Notes: a model not told the origin generated them from the sequence alone. Shown: positions 27,991-37,368, counted from the stretch's first letter. The stretch: 58,163 bases of DNA from Alterluteimonas quercicellularis (GCF_021191635.1 NZ_JAIWPR010000040.1:1-58163); one strand, 5' to 3'. Translations and numbers: made by a program.

Positions 27991-28761
27991 TTGAAGATCG
28001 CCAGCTGGAACGTCAACTCGCTCAACGTGCGCCTGCCGCACCTGGTCCAGTGGCTGGGCGAGGCGCGGCCGGACGTGGTGGGCATCCAGGAGACCAAGCT
28101 GGAGGACCCGCGCTTCCCGCTGGCCGCGCTGGAGGCGCTGGGCTACGGCTGCGCGTTCCACGGCCAGAAGACCTACAACGGGGTGGCGCTCCTGGCCCGC
28201 GACCGGGCCATCGAGGCGGTGCGGCTGGGCATCCCGGGTTTCGAGGACGACCAGCGGCGGGCGATCGCGGCCACCATCGGCGACGTGCGGGTGATCAACC
28301 TCTACGTGGTCAACGGCCAGGACCTGGGCACCGAGAAGTACGCCTACAAGCTGCGCTGGCTGGAGGCGGTGCACGACTGGATCGCCGACGAGCTGCGCGC
28401 GCACCCGCGGCTGGTGGTGCTGGGCGACTTCAACATCGCGCCCGATGCGCGCGACGTGCACGATCCCGAAGTGTGGAACGAGGGCCACATCCTCACGTCC
28501 GCCGCGGAGCGCGCGGCGTTGCAGCGGCTGCTGGCGCTGGGCCTGCACGACGCCTTCCGCCTGCACCACGACGCCGGCGGCGTCTTCAGCTGGTGGGACT
28601 ACCGGCAGGCGGCGTTCCGCCGCGACCTGGGGCTGCGCATCGACCTGACCCTGGTCTCGGACGCGCTGCGGCCGGCGGCGGTGGAGGCGGGCATCGACCG
28701 CGAGCCGCGCGGCTGGGAGCGCCCCAGCGACCACGCGCCGGCCTGGGTGCGGCTGGGCTGA
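27991..28761 (+). CDS. xth: Exodeoxyribonuclease III
   Basis: A 256-residue endonuclease/exonuclease/phosphatase-family enzyme for base-excision repair (AP endonuclease and 3'-5' exonuclease). Motifs: KIASWNVNSLNVRL (Asn7), VVGIQETKLED (catalytic Glu), YGCAFHGQKTYNGVALL, VINLYVVNGQ, VVLGDFNIAPDARDV (Asp and Asn), FSWWDYRQAAFRRDLGLRID and the final ERPSDHAPAWV (Asp-His). Length is the family standard. The TTG start is supported by the conserved N terminus, with no other start close by. Confidence 0.95.
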   Translation: MKIASWNVNSLNVRLPHLVQWLGEARPDVVGIQETKLEDPRFPLAALEALGYGCAFHGQKTYNGVALLARDRAIEAVRLGIPGFEDDQRRAIAATIGDVRVINLYVVNGQDLGTEKYAYKLRWLEAVHDWIADELRAHPRLVVLGDFNIAPDARDVHDPEVWNEGHILTSAAERAALQRLLALGLHDAFRLHHDAGGVFSWWDYRQAAFRRDLGLRIDLTLVSDALRPAAVEAGIDREPRGWERPSDHAPAWVRLG

Positions 28762-28845
28762 CCGCCCCGGGGGGCCGCAGGGCGCCGCGCGGCGCCGCGT
28801 TATAGGATGGCTGCAGGCCCCTGCGACACCGGCGCGCCGCCCCCA

Positions 28846-31119
28846 GTGATCTACCGCTTCGCCGACCTCGTCCTCGATCCGGCCCGCCGCGAGCTGACCC
28901 GCCGCGGGCGGCCGGTGCGGCTGTCGGCGCGCGCCTTCGACTGCCTGGTCCACCTGATCGAGCACCGCGACCGCGAGGTGACGCGCGACGAGCTGATCGC
29001 GGCGCTGTTCGGGCGCGGGGACGTCGCCGATTCGCAGCTCGCGCGCCTGCTGCTGCGGGTGCGGCAGGTGGTGGGCGACGACGGCATCGCGCAGCGGCAC
29101 GTGCGCACCGTGCCGGGCGTGGGCTTCCGCTGGGTGTCGCCGGTCGCGGTGGCGCATGCGGCGCCGGCACCCGGGCCGCACCCGCCGGCGGCCGCCCGGC
29201 CGCGGCGCTTCGGCCTGGCCGCCGCCGGCGCACTCTGCGCCGCGCTGGCGCTGGCGCTGGCGGGTGCGCTCGCCTGGCGGTCGCTGGCGGACGAGGCCAA
29301 GGCCCCGCAGGCGCAGGCACCGGCGTCCGCGCCGCACCGTGCACTGGTGCTGCCGGTGCGGGTCGAAGGCGGCCCCCGCGACGGCTGGCTCCGGCTGGGC
29401 CTGATGGATGTGCTGGCCGACCGCCTGCGCCGCGCCGGCCTGCCGGTGCTGCCCAGCGAGACGGCGCTGGCGCTGCTGGCGCGCGAGCGCGCGGCGGAGG
29501 CGGACGTCGCGCCCGGGCGCCGCTTCGCCGGCACCGCCGCGCGCGCCGCCGACGGCGGCTGGCGGGTCGTCGTGCGCACGCGCGACGCGGACGGGATCAC
29601 CCTGCGCGGCGAGGCCGTGGAGGCGGACCCGGTCGCTGCCGCGCGGCTCGCCGGCGACCGCCTGCTGGCCACGCTGGGCCGGGCACCGCCGCACACCCCG
29701 GCCGGGCACGCGCTGGCGCTGGACGAGCGCGTGCACCGCGCGCAGGCGGCGATGCTCGCCAACGAGCTGGACGCGGCGCGGGCGCTGCTGCGCGCCTCGC
29801 CCGAGTACCGGCGCGGCGACCCCGAGGTGCGCTTCCGGCTGCTGCAGGTGGACTACCGCGCCGGCGACTACGAGGCCGTGCTCGCCGGCGCCCGGGCGCT
29901 GCTCGACGAGGCCGGCGCGGACGGCGACGCCTCGCTGCGCGGGCGCGCGCACGCCGCCCGCGGCGCGACCCGCATCCGCCTGGCGCGCTACGCGGAAGCG
30001 GAAGCCGACTTCGACGCCGCGGTCGCCCTGCTCGACCCCACCCGCCACCCGCTGGAACTGGCCCAGACCCTCAACGGCCGCGGCAGCGCGCGGATGCTGC
30101 GCGGCGAGCTGGACGGCGCCCTCGACGACCTGGGCCGCTCGCGCTTCCTGGCCGCGCTGGCCCACGACCCGGTCGGCGAGGCGCGCGCGGAGGCCAACCT
30201 GGGGCACGTCGAGCAGCGGCGCGGCCGGCTGCTGCAGGCCACCGGCCACTTCGAGCGGGCCGCGGCCGAGTTCGAGGCGCTGGGCGCGCTCAACGAACTG
30301 GTCAGCGTGCGCCTGGCGCTGATCGACACCCACCTGCAGCTGCTGCGGCCGGACCGGGCGCTGCAGCTGAGCGAACGCACCCGCGCGCTGTGGCCGCGGA
30401 TCGAGGAGCAGGCACAGCGCAACTTGCTGAACCTGCTGCACGCCCAGGCGCTGGCGCGCCACGGCCGCCTGCCGCAGGCGCGGCGGCTGGCCTCGGCGCC
30501 TCCGGCCGACGCCGCACCGGCGAGCGAGGTGCAGCGCTACGACTACGCGCAGACCGAGATCGACCTGGCGCTGCGCGCGCACCGCCCTGCCGACGCCCTG
30601 CGCCTGGCCGACGCCGCGCTGGCGCGCTGGCCCGACGGGCCGCCGGCCTTCCTCGACTGGGTGAGCCTGCGCCGGGCCCAGGCCGCGCTGGTGCTGCGGG
30701 CGCCCGCATCGCCCGCGGCCCCGGCCGGGCCCGCCCGCGCGGCCACCGTGCCCGGCCTGCTGCGCCAGGCCATCGGGCTGCGCCGCGCCGGCGCGGTGGC
30801 GGACGCCGAGCGCGCCTACCGCGGCGCCCTGGCGCTGGCGGGCGAGTCCGGCGTGCCACGGCTGCTGGCGGAGGCGGCGCTGGCCTACGCGCCCTGGCTG
30901 ATCGAGCGCGGCCGCCTGGCCGAGGCGACCGAGGTGGCCGGACGGGTCGCGCCCTGGGCCGAGCACGACCACGATCTCGGCCTGCTGCTGGTGCGCCTGC
31001 ACCAGGCGATGCCGCCGATGGCGCTGCCCGACGACGACGACCGCGCCGCGCACGGAGGGCCCGCGGGGCGCGCCACGCTCCCGGACCGGCTCGCGGCCGT
31101 CGGCCGATACCAATTTTAA
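28846..31119 (+). CDS. Winged-helix/TM/TPR transcriptional regulator
   Basis: A 757-residue protein. Residues 1-100 are an OmpR/PhoB-type winged helix (YRFADLVLDPARRELTRRG, VADSQLARLLLRVRQVVGDD, VRTVPGVGFRWVS). A TM helix follows (about residues 125-145, RRFGLAAAGALCAALALALA), then a beta-rich segment and a long TPR array to the C terminus. It is probably a one-component membrane regulator sensing a periplasmic cue. The GTG at 28846 is preferred: relatives start with this YRF..LD sequence, and the earlier ATG at 28807 directly abuts a TATAGG -10-like hexamer (28801-28806). The Fur-box-like site and adhesin gene downstream make the adhesin a possible target. Confidence 0.82.
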   Translation: MIYRFADLVLDPARRELTRRGRPVRLSARAFDCLVHLIEHRDREVTRDELIAALFGRGDVADSQLARLLLRVRQVVGDDGIAQRHVRTVPGVGFRWVSPVAVAHAAPAPGPHPPAAARPRRFGLAAAGALCAALALALAGALAWRSLADEAKAPQAQAPASAPHRALVLPVRVEGGPRDGWLRLGLMDVLADRLRRAGLPVLPSETALALLARERAAEADVAPGRRFAGTAARAADGGWRVVVRTRDADGITLRGEAVEADPVAAARLAGDRLLATLGRAPPHTPAGHALALDERVHRAQAAMLANELDAARALLRASPEYRRGDPEVRFRLLQVDYRAGDYEAVLAGARALLDEAGADGDASLRGRAHAARGATRIRLARYAEAEADFDAAVALLDPTRHPLELAQTLNGRGSARMLRGELDGALDDLGRSRFLAALAHDPVGEARAEANLGHVEQRRGRLLQATGHFERAAAEFEALGALNELVSVRLALIDTHLQLLRPDRALQLSERTRALWPRIEEQAQRNLLNLLHAQALARHGRLPQARRLASAPPADAAPASEVQRYDYAQTEIDLALRAHRPADALRLADAALARWPDGPPAFLDWVSLRRAQAALVLRAPASPAAPAGPARAATVPGLLRQAIGLRRAGAVADAERAYRGALALAGESGVPRLLAEAALAYAPWLIERGRLAEATEVAGRVAPWAEHDHDLGLLLVRLHQAMPPMALPDDDDRAAHGGPAGRATLPDRLAAVGRYQF

Positions 31120-31121
31120 GT

Positions 31122-31136
31122 TGATGATCGTTATCA
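31122..31136 (+). promoter_or_regulatory. Putative Fur box
   Basis: TGATGATCGTTATCA (7-1-7 arrangement) matches the Fur consensus TGATAATNATTATCA at 12 of the 14 defined positions. It lies in a conspicuous AT-rich island (31111-31147), 119 bp before the start of the trimeric autotransporter gene and just after the stop of the upstream regulator. Iron-dependent control of the adhesin is the simplest reading. Confidence 0.55.
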
Positions 31137-31254
31137 ATTTCTAGTTGCAGTAGCGCGATCGTCACGGAAAGGGAAGGCCGCCACCGCGGCGCCGTGGCAT
31201 CGAAGCGTCCCCCGCACGGCCCGGCCGTGCGCTCGACGCGGAGATGCCTGCACC

Positions 31255-33417
31255 ATGAGTCCGACCCCGAACCCGAACCGCCCCGGCGCCACCCCGCCGC
31301 TGCGGCGCGCCGCCCTCGCCGCCTGCCTGGCGGCCGTCCTCGCCCCGGCTGCGGCCGCCGCCGCACAGGTGCCGCCCGCACCCGAACGGGACCCGCCCGC
31401 GCCGGCCGCCGACGCGGCGCCCGACAACGGCGGGGACGCCCCGCCCGTCCGCGAGGACGAAGACGCCGCCGAGGACGCCTCGGTCCTGTCCGGCCTGCAC
31501 TTCGACGCCAACGGCGATCCCGACGGCGGCGACGACGCCCTCGCCCTGGGCGACTACAGCGTCGCCGCCGGCGCGGACAGCCTGGCGCTGGGCGCGCACA
31601 GCGTGGCGGTGGGGCACCTGGCCACCGCGGTCGGCGATTTCAGCGCGGCGATCGGCTACGGCGCCAGCAGCGAGGGCAGCTCGGCGCTGGCAGTCGGCGG
31701 CTACGCGCTGCTGCCGGAGGACAACGACGCCAATGCGCCCGTGGTGGGCATGCTGACCACCGCCCACGGCGAGCACGCCACCGCGCTCGGCCCGGGCGCC
31801 AGCGCTCTCGGCGACGGCACCCTGGCGGTCGGCGCCGGCGCCGAGGCGCGCAGCCCCACCAGCACCGCGATCGGCCTGCGCGCCCGCGCCGACGGCGCGT
31901 TCGCCTTCGCCGCCGGCGTGTGGAGCCGGGCCGATGGCTTCGGCGCCACCGCGCTCGGCGTGGCCTCGCAGGCGCTGGCCGAGGACGCCACCGCCTTGGG
32001 CGCCACGGCCACGGCCTGGGACTACGGCGCGACCGCGGTGGGCGCGTTCGCGCAGGCCGGCTGGAGCTCGACCGCGATCGGCAGCTTCGCCGCGGCGCTG
32101 GGCCAGGTCTCGGTCGCGGTGGGCGGCTACGCCACCGGCGACTTCTCCACCGCGATCGGCGCCAACGCGCAGAGCGAGGGCGCGCACTCCATCGCCGGCG
32201 GCTACCTGTCGGCCGCGCGCGGCGACCGCAGCATCGCCATCGGCGACCTGGCCCACACCGGGGGCTACCTGCCGCGCCCGCCGGGCGGGGGCAGCTGTCC
32301 GCCCGACGACGAGGACTGCTGGATCATCTGGAACGCCGGCGACGGCGTGTCCTCGCCCGCCGAGGCGCCGGGCGCGGTGGCCCTCGGCGCCAGCGCGCAG
32401 GCCTTCGCGCAGGACAGCCTGGCGCTAGGCCGGCACGCCGCCGTGTACGCCGAGGGCAGCGTGGCGCTGGGCGCCGGCTCCCACACCGACCGCGCCGGCG
32501 CGGTCTCGGTGGGCGCCGCCGCGGACTGGTACGACGGCGACGGCACCGCGCACCCGGCGCTGCGGCGGCAGATCGTCAACGTGGCCGCCGGCACCGAGGA
32601 CGACGACGCGGTCACCGTCGCCCAGCTGGGCCGCTTCGCCCCGGCGCTGGGCGGCGGCGCGGCCCTGGTCGAGGGCGTGCTGACCCTGCCGACCTACCGC
32701 ATCCAGGGCCAGGACCACCGCGACGTCGGCTCGGCCTTCGCCGCGGTCGACGCGCGCCTGGACGGCCTGCAGAGCGCCATCGACGGCATCGAGCCCGGGC
32801 CCGGCCCGCAGGGACCGCCGGGACCTCCCGGCCCGCCGGGGCCCCCGGGACCGCCCGGGCCGCCGGGCCCGCCCGGGCCGGGCCTGGACGACGCCCTCGC
32901 CTACGACGACGGCAGCCGCGCCACCCTCACCCTGGACGGCGAGGACGGCACCCGCGTGCGCAACGTCGCCGACGGCGTGGACGCGATGGACGCGGTCAAC
33001 CGCCGCCAGCTCGAGGCCGGCGACGCCGCCACCCTGGACGCGGCGCGGCGGCACGCCGACACCGCCGCCGGGCAGGCGCTGTCCTCGGCCAACGCCTACA
33101 CAGACCGCCGCTTCGACGCGCTCGAGGACCGCTTCTCGGCGCTGGAGGAACGCGTCGACCACCGCCTCGCCGGGCAGGACCGCCGCATCGACCGCATCGG
33201 CGCGATGAGCGCTGCGATGTCCAACATGGCGATCAACGCCGCCGGTGGCCGCAGCGAGCGCGGACGCATCGCCGTGGGCACCGGCTGGCAGGGCGGCGAG
33301 CACGCGCTGTCGGTGGGCTACGCGCGCGCCATCGGCTCCCGCGGCTCCTTCAGCCTCGGCGGCGCCTTCGGCAGCGGCGACCAGTCCGCCGGCCTGGGCT
33401 TCGGCCTGGATCTCTAG
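31255..33417 (+). CDS. YadA-like trimeric autotransporter adhesin with collagen-like stalk
   Basis: A 720-residue type Vc secreted protein. A signal peptide (to about residue 37, AAAAAAQ) is followed by an acidic Pro-rich linker and a head domain (about 95-420) made of YadA/hep-Hag repeats with the recurrent pattern SLALGAHSVAVGHLATAVGD. Residues ~440-510 form a neck-like region (VTVAQLGRF, DVGSAFAAVDARLDGLQ). Residues ~516-543 are a collagen-like run of about nine Gly-X-Y triplets (GPQGPPGPPGPP type). Then a second neck (GVDAMDAVNRRQLEAGD), a coiled coil (RFDALEDRFSALEERVDHRL), and the C-terminal membrane anchor ending GLGFGLDL. It should bind surfaces or host matrix. A Fur-box-like site lies upstream and a secreted S8 protease gene downstream. 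Confidence 0.9.
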   Translation: MSPTPNPNRPGATPPLRRAALAACLAAVLAPAAAAAAQVPPAPERDPPAPAADAAPDNGGDAPPVREDEDAAEDASVLSGLHFDANGDPDGGDDALALGDYSVAAGADSLALGAHSVAVGHLATAVGDFSAAIGYGASSEGSSALAVGGYALLPEDNDANAPVVGMLTTAHGEHATALGPGASALGDGTLAVGAGAEARSPTSTAIGLRARADGAFAFAAGVWSRADGFGATALGVASQALAEDATALGATATAWDYGATAVGAFAQAGWSSTAIGSFAAALGQVSVAVGGYATGDFSTAIGANAQSEGAHSIAGGYLSAARGDRSIAIGDLAHTGGYLPRPPGGGSCPPDDEDCWIIWNAGDGVSSPAEAPGAVALGASAQAFAQDSLALGRHAAVYAEGSVALGAGSHTDRAGAVSVGAAADWYDGDGTAHPALRRQIVNVAAGTEDDDAVTVAQLGRFAPALGGGAALVEGVLTLPTYRIQGQDHRDVGSAFAAVDARLDGLQSAIDGIEPGPGPQGPPGPPGPPGPPGPPGPPGPPGPGLDDALAYDDGSRATLTLDGEDGTRVRNVADGVDAMDAVNRRQLEAGDAATLDAARRHADTAAGQALSSANAYTDRRFDALEDRFSALEERVDHRLAGQDRRIDRIGAMSAAMSNMAINAAGGRSERGRIAVGTGWQGGEHALSVGYARAIGSRGSFSLGGAFGSGDQSAGLGFGLDL

Positions 33418-33479
33418 CGCCCGCCCGGTCCCGGCGCCGCGCCGGGCCCGGCCTTCCTGACCCTTCGAGGACTCCACCC

Positions 33480-35330
33480 ATGACCCGTTCCCTCCGCACC
33501 CTGGCGGGGCTGGCGACCTGTGCCGCCGTGCTGGCCGCCGCCACCGCCGCCGACCGCCCGCTCGCCGCCCCGGCCGAACGCCGCACCGTGCCGTCGATGC
33601 CGCAGGCCGCACCGGCGCCGGAGCGCCACCAGCGCTTCATCGTCCGCTACCACGACGGCCCGGGCGCCCCGGCCGATGCGCAGGCCGCGCTGCGCCGCAT
33701 CCAGTCCACGGCCGGCACGTCGCTCGCGCGCGCCACCGGCGCCGCCGCGCCGCTGCGCCACCTGCGCCGCACCGCCGCCGGCGCCCACGTGGTGGCCAGC
33801 CCGCGCGCGCTCGACGCCGCCGAGGCCGCGGCCTTCCTGGCCGCGCTGCGCACCGATCCGCAGCTGGCCTACGCCCAGCCCGACCACCGCATGCGGCCGG
33901 CGCAGCTGCCCGACGACCCGCTGTACGCCGAACTGCAGTGGGACATGCACCACCCGGTCGGCGGCGTGGACGCGCCCGGCGCCTGGGCGCTGTCCGACGG
34001 CGAGGGCGTGGTGGTGGCGGTGCTCGACACCGGCTACGCCGAGCACGCCGACCTGCTCCCCAACCTCGTGCCCGGCTACGACTTCATCAGCGCCTACGGG
34101 CAGGTCGACGGCGGCATCGCCTATCCCGACGTGGCCGGCGACGGCGACGGCCGCGACCCCGACGCGCGCGACCCGGGCGACTGGGTGGACGAGAGCATGC
34201 TGTCGTGGTGCCCGCAGACCCAGCCCAGCAGCTGGCACGGCACCCACGTCGCCGGCACGGTGGCGGCGGTGGCGCGCAACGGCCTGGGCATCGCCGGGCT
34301 GGCGCATGGCGCGCGGGTGCAGCCGGTGCGGGTGCTGGGCCACTGCGGCGGCGACACCTCCGACATCGTCGATGCCCTGGTCTGGGCCTCCGGCGGCCAG
34401 GTGCCGGGCGTGCCCGACAACCCCACCCCGGCCGAGGTGGTCAACCTGAGCCTGGGCTCCGCGCAGCCCTGCGCGGCCAACCCGGCGATGCAGGAGGCGA
34501 TCGACGGCGCGCTCGCGCGCGGCACCACGGTGGTGGCGGCCGCCGGCAACTTCGCCCAGAACGCGGCCGGCTACACCCCGGCCGGCTGCCGCGGGGTGAT
34601 CGCGGTGGCCGCGCACGGCGACCAGGGCAACCTCGCCTTCTACAGCAACTTCGGCAGCGCGGTCGCGCTGTCGGCACCGGGCGGGGATACCTCCTCCGAC
34701 GTGCTGGGCTGGATCTGGTCCACGGCGAACGCGGGCGCGACCGGGCCAGTGCCGGGCCCGGCGGGCGACGTGATCGCGGGCATGGTCGGCACCTCGATGG
34801 CGGCCCCGCACGTGGCGGCGACGGTGGCGCTGATGCAATCGGCGGCCGTCGCCCACGGCCACCCGCCGCTCACCCCGGCACAGGCGCGCGCGGTACTGCG
34901 CGGCACCGCGCGACCGTTCGGCCTGCCGCCGCCGGCCGACCGCCCCGCCGGCGCCGGCCTGCTCGATGCCGCGGCGACCACCGCCATCGCCGCCGAGGGC
35001 ATCGACGAGACCGCGCTGGCGGTCCCGCTGGCCGACCGCGTGCCCGCCGGGCCGCTGTCGGGCGACGCCGGCGAGGACCAGCTGTTCCGCATCGAGGTGC
35101 CGGCCGGCACCGCCAGCCTCAGCGTGCGCAGCTACGGCGGCAGCGGCGACGCGCGCCTGTACGCCGCCTTCGGCCGCATCCCCACCGCCGCCGACCACGA
35201 CCGCGTGTCGCAGCAGCCGGGCAACGCGGAATCGATCGCCATCGCGCGGCCCGCCGCCGGCACCCACTACCTGCGCCTGGCCGGCGACGCGCCCTACGCC
35301 CAGGTCTCGGTGCTGGCGCTGCTGCGGTAG
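33480..35330 (+). CDS. Secreted subtilisin-like (S8) serine protease
   Basis: A 616-residue preproprotein. Signal peptide residues 1-24; a propeptide-like segment (HQRFIVRYHDGPGAPADAQA) to about residue 140; a catalytic domain with Asp183 (VVVAVLDTGYAEH), His253 (SWHGTHVAGTVAAVA) and Ser439 (GTSMAAPHVAATVALM); and the oxyanion region VAAAGNFAQNAAGY. The C terminus (about 510-616) is a PPC-like beta-sandwich (DQLFRIEVPAGTASLSVRSY) often removed on maturation. Four cysteines suggest disulfides. It follows the adhesin by 62 bp and may be co-transcribed, so adhesin processing or shedding is possible, though broad extracellular proteolysis is the default assumption for this family in lysobacters and xanthomonads. 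Confidence 0.93.
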   Translation: MTRSLRTLAGLATCAAVLAAATAADRPLAAPAERRTVPSMPQAAPAPERHQRFIVRYHDGPGAPADAQAALRRIQSTAGTSLARATGAAAPLRHLRRTAAGAHVVASPRALDAAEAAAFLAALRTDPQLAYAQPDHRMRPAQLPDDPLYAELQWDMHHPVGGVDAPGAWALSDGEGVVVAVLDTGYAEHADLLPNLVPGYDFISAYGQVDGGIAYPDVAGDGDGRDPDARDPGDWVDESMLSWCPQTQPSSWHGTHVAGTVAAVARNGLGIAGLAHGARVQPVRVLGHCGGDTSDIVDALVWASGGQVPGVPDNPTPAEVVNLSLGSAQPCAANPAMQEAIDGALARGTTVVAAAGNFAQNAAGYTPAGCRGVIAVAAHGDQGNLAFYSNFGSAVALSAPGGDTSSDVLGWIWSTANAGATGPVPGPAGDVIAGMVGTSMAAPHVAATVALMQSAAVAHGHPPLTPAQARAVLRGTARPFGLPPPADRPAGAGLLDAAATTAIAAEGIDETALAVPLADRVPAGPLSGDAGEDQLFRIEVPAGTASLSVRSYGGSGDARLYAAFGRIPTAADHDRVSQQPGNAESIAIARPAAGTHYLRLAGDAPYAQVSVLALLR

Positions 35331-35365
35331 GCGCGTGCTTGCGCGCGGCGCTGCGAAGGCAAGGC

Positions 35366-35388
35366 GTCGCGCGCGAGCGCGCTCCTAC
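35366..35388 (-). repeat. REP palindrome
   Basis: A GTAGGAGCGCGCTCGCGCG-type REP unit in reverse orientation, in the 118-bp gap after the S8 protease gene. It matches the units at 40314, 49791, 49891, 50078, 54809 and 54938. Confidence 0.75.
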
Positions 35389-35448
35389 AAGGACATGGCA
35401 GCGCGCGCGACATGCAACAACTCGGGCAACGCCCGATCGCGCGCGCGC

Positions 35449-35658
35449 CTACGGTGCGTCCGCGGCGTTGCGGCTCGGTCGCGCGGCGGTCGTCGTGACG
35501 GGATCGGGCGCCCCGTTCTCGAGCAGCGGATCGCCGTGCGGCGGCGTGCGCGCCTCGTCGTCGAACGGCGCCGTGTCCTCTTCCGCCTTGCGGCGCTGCC
35601 AGGCGCGATACGCGATGTAGCCCAGCGCGCCGCCGGCGACGATCCTCAGGATGCCCAT
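35449..35658 (-). CDS. Small single-pass membrane protein
   Basis: A 69-residue protein. The start at 35658 is supported by GGAGAT upstream. One N-terminal helix (ILRIVAGGALGYIAYRAW) is followed by a basic patch and an acidic, Pro-rich hydrophilic tail. Small proteins of this plan are common in xanthomonads and have no assigned function. The 204 bp upstream to the flavoprotein gene shows no other gene. Confidence 0.6.
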   Translation of the reverse strand: MGILRIVAGGALGYIAYRAWQRRKAEEDTAPFDDEARTPPHGDPLLENGAPDPVTTTAARPSRNAADAP

Positions 35659-35862
35659 GTGCGATCTCCGTCGTGTCCGAACCGGAGGCCAGGATGGGCA
35701 CGCGCCGGTGAGCCGGACGTGACCCCGGTGCATCCGGTCCCCCTGCAGGGGCGCGCTCGCGCGACCGTGCCAGGTGCCGCCGGACCTGCGGCAGACGAGC
35801 AACGTGTCGCCACGCATGCGACGGCCAGCGACCAGCGAGACACCGTCTCGCGCGGGCGCCCG

Positions 35863-37248
35863 CTAGTCGAACAGCTTGCCCGGGTTGAGCACGCCGTTGG
35901 GATCGAACACGCGGCGCAGGCCGCGCATCAGCGCGATCTCCTGCGGGCTGCGGGTGCTGTCGAGGTAGGGCTTCTTGACCAGGCCGATGCCGTGCTCGGC
36001 GGAGATGCTGCCGCCGTGGCGCTTCAGCAGGCCGGCCAGCAGCTCGGTGACGTGCGCGCACTGGCGCATGAAGTCGGCGTCGGCCACGTCGTCGGGCTGC
36101 AGCACGTTGATGTGCAGGTTGCCGTCGCCGATGTGGCCGAACCACACCACCTCGAAGCGCGGATAGGCCTCGCCCAGCAGCGCCTGCGCCTCGGCCAGGA
36201 AGGCGGGCATCGCCGCCACCCGCACCGAGACGTCGTTCTTGTACGGCCGGTAGCGCGCCACCGCCTCGGTGATCCCCTCGCGCAGCCGCCACAGCTGCTG
36301 CGCCTGCGCCTGGCTCTGCGCGATCGCGCCGTCGACGATCCAGCCGGCCTCCGCGCAGGCCTCGAACGCGGCCAAGCCGGCGGCCTCCTGCGCCGCGTCG
36401 GCGGCATCGTACTCGGCGACCACGTAGTAGGGATGGCGGGCGTCGAACGGGTCGGTGCCGCCGTGCGCGACCACGTGCGCGAGGCCGCGGTCGGTGAGGA
36501 ACTCGAAGGCCTGCAGGCGCAGGCGCGCGCGGAACTCGGCGAACACCCGCATCAGCACCTCGAACGAGGGCAGCGCCAGCAGCAGCGTCTGCGCCGGCGG
36601 CGCCGGGTCGGTCAGCTTCAGCGTGGCCTCGACCACGACGCCCAGCGTGCCTTCGGCGCCGATGGCCAGGTGGCGCAGGTCGTAGCCGCTGGAGTTCTTG
36701 ACCAGCGCGCGGTTGAGGTCGAGCAGCTCGCCGGCGCCGGTGACCAGCTTCAGCCCGGCGATCCACTCGCGGGTGTTGCCGTAGCGGATCACGCGGATGC
36801 CGCCGGCATTGGTGGCGATGTTGCCGCCGATCGAACAGGAGCCGCGCGCGCCGAAGTCCACCGGGTACTGCAGGCCGTGGGCCTGCGCCGCCTCCTGCAC
36901 CGCCTGCAGGGCGATGCCGGGCTGCACGGTGAGGGTGCGGTCCACGGCGTCGAAGCCCAGCACGCGGTTCATCCGCTCCAGGCTCAGCACCAGCTCGCCG
37001 CCGGCGGCCACCGCGCCGCCCGACAGGCCGGTGCGCCCGCCCGAGGGCACCAGCGCCGCGCCTTGCGCGTTGGCCCAGCGCACCACGCCCTGCACCTCCT
37101 CGATGGACGCTGGCCACGCCACCGCCAGCGGCGCCGGCGCCCAGCGCCGGGTCCAGTCGCGGCCGTAGTGCTCGAGGTCGCCGGGCTCCCGCGACAGGCG
37201 CAGCGCCGGCAGCGACTGGTGCAGGGCTTCGAGGCGCGGATCGGTCAT
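35863..37248 (-). CDS. FAD-linked 2-hydroxyacid dehydrogenase, probably D-2-hydroxyglutarate dehydrogenase
   Basis: A 461-residue GlcD/VAO-type flavoprotein. The FAD-binding PCMH domain shows VPSGGRTGLSGGAVAAGGEL, QYPVDFGARGSCSIGGNIAT and NAGGIRVIRYG, and LAIGAEGTLGVVVEATL. The C-terminal domain carries VVWFGHIGDGNLHINVLQ (metal-binding His residues), SISAEHGIGLVKKPYL and DPNGVLNPGKLFD. The family includes D-lactate, glycolate and D-2-hydroxyglutarate dehydrogenases. The divergent neighbour serA encodes a D-3-phosphoglycerate dehydrogenase; SerA enzymes make D-2-hydroxyglutarate as a by-product and a flavoprotein D2HG dehydrogenase recycles it in Pseudomonas, so the adjacency favours that role. 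Confidence 0.88.
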   Translation of the reverse strand: MTDPRLEALHQSLPALRLSREPGDLEHYGRDWTRRWAPAPLAVAWPASIEEVQGVVRWANAQGAALVPSGGRTGLSGGAVAAGGELVLSLERMNRVLGFDAVDRTLTVQPGIALQAVQEAAQAHGLQYPVDFGARGSCSIGGNIATNAGGIRVIRYGNTREWIAGLKLVTGAGELLDLNRALVKNSSGYDLRHLAIGAEGTLGVVVEATLKLTDPAPPAQTLLLALPSFEVLMRVFAEFRARLRLQAFEFLTDRGLAHVVAHGGTDPFDARHPYYVVAEYDAADAAQEAAGLAAFEACAEAGWIVDGAIAQSQAQAQQLWRLREGITEAVARYRPYKNDVSVRVAAMPAFLAEAQALLGEAYPRFEVVWFGHIGDGNLHINVLQPDDVADADFMRQCAHVTELLAGLLKRHGGSISAEHGIGLVKKPYLDSTRSPQEIALMRGLRRVFDPNGVLNPGKLFD

Positions 37249-37368
37249 GGCGGCGGCGGGCGGACGGGGGCGGTCAGGCTGCCAGCGCGCGCGGCCGGCG
37301 TCCACCGCGTTGTTGCGGCGCAGCGGGACGGCGCGTAACGTGCAGGCCCCGCCTTCCGTGCCGCCGCG

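Noticed and set aside
27595..31137. An 1180-codon minus-strand open frame opposite exonuclease III and the regulator
   Set aside because: No domains, runs antisense to two clear genes, and has the composition of an antisense shadow.
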